From: Candidatus Dojkabacteria bacterium
GTDB taxonomy: Bacteria; Patescibacteriota; Dojkabacteria; SC72; JAHDCA01
Length of the DNA stretch: 6,106 nucleotides
Direction: 5' to 3'
Assembly (NCBI GenBank): GCA_020630115.1
Contig: JAHDCA010000059.1
Location: 1 to 6,106, forward strand
The notes beneath the pieces are model-generated. The model saw only the letters and a list, made by a program, of their open reading frames with translations. It made no database searches and was not told the origin of the DNA. Every line of letters begins with the position of its first letter. The first letter of the stretch is position 1. Positions 5,351 through 6,106 of the stretch are shown here, piece by piece. The position numbers and the translations under genes are program-made.

Positions 5351-6058
5351 ATGAATAAGCTACTTAATACAATCATAATCTTCTCGCTACTATTAACATC
5401 TCTGCTCCTTCTGTTTTTTCAAGATCGCTTTGCAAAGCTAAAAGTCAATGAAATCATCCACTCTCGTAACATTGATCAAAAAGTAGTCTCCGTAACTGAC
5501 AGAAATATTCAGATTAACTTTAACAATCCTCTAAGTTCTGAGACTGATTACTCAAAAGATATAAGTATTGAGCCTGAACTAGAGTTTAATTCTTGGGTTA
5601 TTGGCAATAGACTTATTATTCAGTTTGATAAGGAATTCGACTTTGATACAGGTTATGAATTGATTTTAGATGAATCGATTGATAACACTTATAATCTTGA
5701 TTCTGAAGGGTACAAATACACTTTTAAAACAGAAAAAGAGTACGAATACGTTCCAAATCTTAACTCAATTAAAAGAATCTCTGTGGAATCGGCTTCAGTT
5801 AATGAATTTATTAACTTTAATAACCCAGTTATGAATGTTATCGAAAGGGATGATGACTTAGTAGTTCATCTTGAAAGAGATAATAATCAGATTGTAATTA
5901 TAAGCAAAGAAGGCAAAATACTTGAAGAATTCGATTACGATTTCTCAATACTAGCAGTCAAAGAACAACCAATCAGCAAGAAGGTTTGGGCTCTAACACA
6001 AGAGGTATTTAAAGGCGAGTTTAATGATGTAAACAAACAAAAGACTTCAAGTATTTGA
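5351..6058 (+). CDS. Membrane-anchored protein with a bacterial Ig-like (Big_5-type) domain
   Basis: The 235-residue protein begins with a hydrophobic helix (about 5-23) that lacks a lipobox Cys, so it is an uncleaved anchor or a signal peptide. Residues 44-127 read as a Big_5-type Ig-like fold: VVSVTDRNIQINFNNPLS (45-62), IIQFDKEFDFDTGYELIL (89-106), and the closing YKYTFKTEK (121-129). The rest (130-235) is acidic and probably beta-rich; DDDLVVHL followed by IVIISKEGKILEEF resembles a single blade of a beta-propeller, too little for a full one. I cannot name a function. The 2-nt gap from the DUF1980 gene makes it part of the same operon, so it may be an extracytoplasmic subunit of the transporter. 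The short motif INFNNP occurs twice (55-60 and 154-159). Confidence 0.82.
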   Translation: MNKLLNTIIIFSLLLTSLLLLFFQDRFAKLKVNEIIHSRNIDQKVVSVTDRNIQINFNNPLSSETDYSKDISIEPELEFNSWVIGNRLIIQFDKEFDFDTGYELILDESIDNTYNLDSEGYKYTFKTEKEYEYVPNLNSIKRISVESASVNEFINFNNPVMNVIERDDDLVVHLERDNNQIVIISKEGKILEEFDYDFSILAVKEQPISKKVWALTQEVFKGEFNDVNKQKTSSI

Positions 6059-6106
6059 GAATAACTTTGAGCGAGTTTGAACTTGAGCAGGACATTAAAG
6101 ACATCT
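6055..6106 (+). CDS. Possible start of a further operon gene (partial, TTG start)
   Basis: After the Ig-like gene ends, one plus-strand frame stays open to the window edge. It could start at TTG 6055, overlapping the preceding stop as TTGA. This mirrors the ATGA overlaps elsewhere in the window. It would begin MRITLSEFELEQDIKDI, a plausible soluble N-terminus. Only 17 codons are visible, the start is not ATG, and no ribosome binding site is seen. It could also be chance or a later start beyond the edge. Confidence 0.3.
   Translation, partial: MRITLSEFELEQDIKDI

Noticed and set aside
382..6058. Recoding of TGA as Gly (code 25)
   Set aside because: TGA ends TrmD at its normal C-terminus and sits in an ATGA overlap after a complete permease, so it functions as a stop.
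1..6106. tRNA genes, CRISPR arrays or insertion sequences
   Set aside because: I saw no cloverleaf-like sequence, no direct repeats with regular spacers, and no transposase or flanking inverted repeats.

Overview
The window is AT-rich, tightly packed bacterial DNA. I think it most likely comes from an uncultivated, small-genome lineage of the Patescibacteria/CPR type. That rests on very short intergenic gaps, ATGA-type gene overlaps, no Shine-Dalgarno motif at a usable distance from any start, and a large anchored protein carrying fasciclin domains. This placement is inference. TGA acts as a normal stop at the end of four recognisable genes, which argues against the code-25 lineages (Gracilibacteria/Absconditabacteria).

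The left part (1-1766) is a minus-strand run. An HD-domain phosphohydrolase-like gene is followed 11 nt later by trmD (tRNA m1G37 methyltransferase). TrmD overlaps by 4 nt the start of a polytopic membrane protein that runs off the left edge. The usual trmD neighbours (rpsP, rimM, rplS) are not seen. A short divergent intergenic stretch (1767-1801) separates this run from the plus-strand genes.

The middle (1802-3577) is one large gene for a single-pass membrane protein. It has an N-terminal DUF4332-like helix-hairpin-helix region, a Gly/Ala-rich stretch of six exact-length 11-residue repeats, one transmembrane helix, an Asp/Pro-rich stalk and two fasciclin (FAS1) domains outside the cell. A strong intrinsic terminator follows at 3606-3637.

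The right part (3742-6058) is a compact plus-strand operon. It holds a DUF318/ArsP-like permease with Cys and His clusters, a DUF1980/TIGR03943 (YcgQ-like) partner overlapping it by 4 nt, and an anchored protein with a bacterial Ig-like (Big_5-type) domain 2 nt later. A possible further gene starts at a TTGA overlap at 6055. The permease/DUF1980 pair is a known two-gene association of unsettled substrate; the Cys/His clusters suggest a metal ion. The Ig-like protein may be an extra, lineage-specific member.

The most unusual points are the DUF4332-repeat-TM-FAS1x2 architecture, the possible three-part transport cassette, and two -10 boxes each ending exactly 7 nt before an ATG, which suggests leaderless transcripts.
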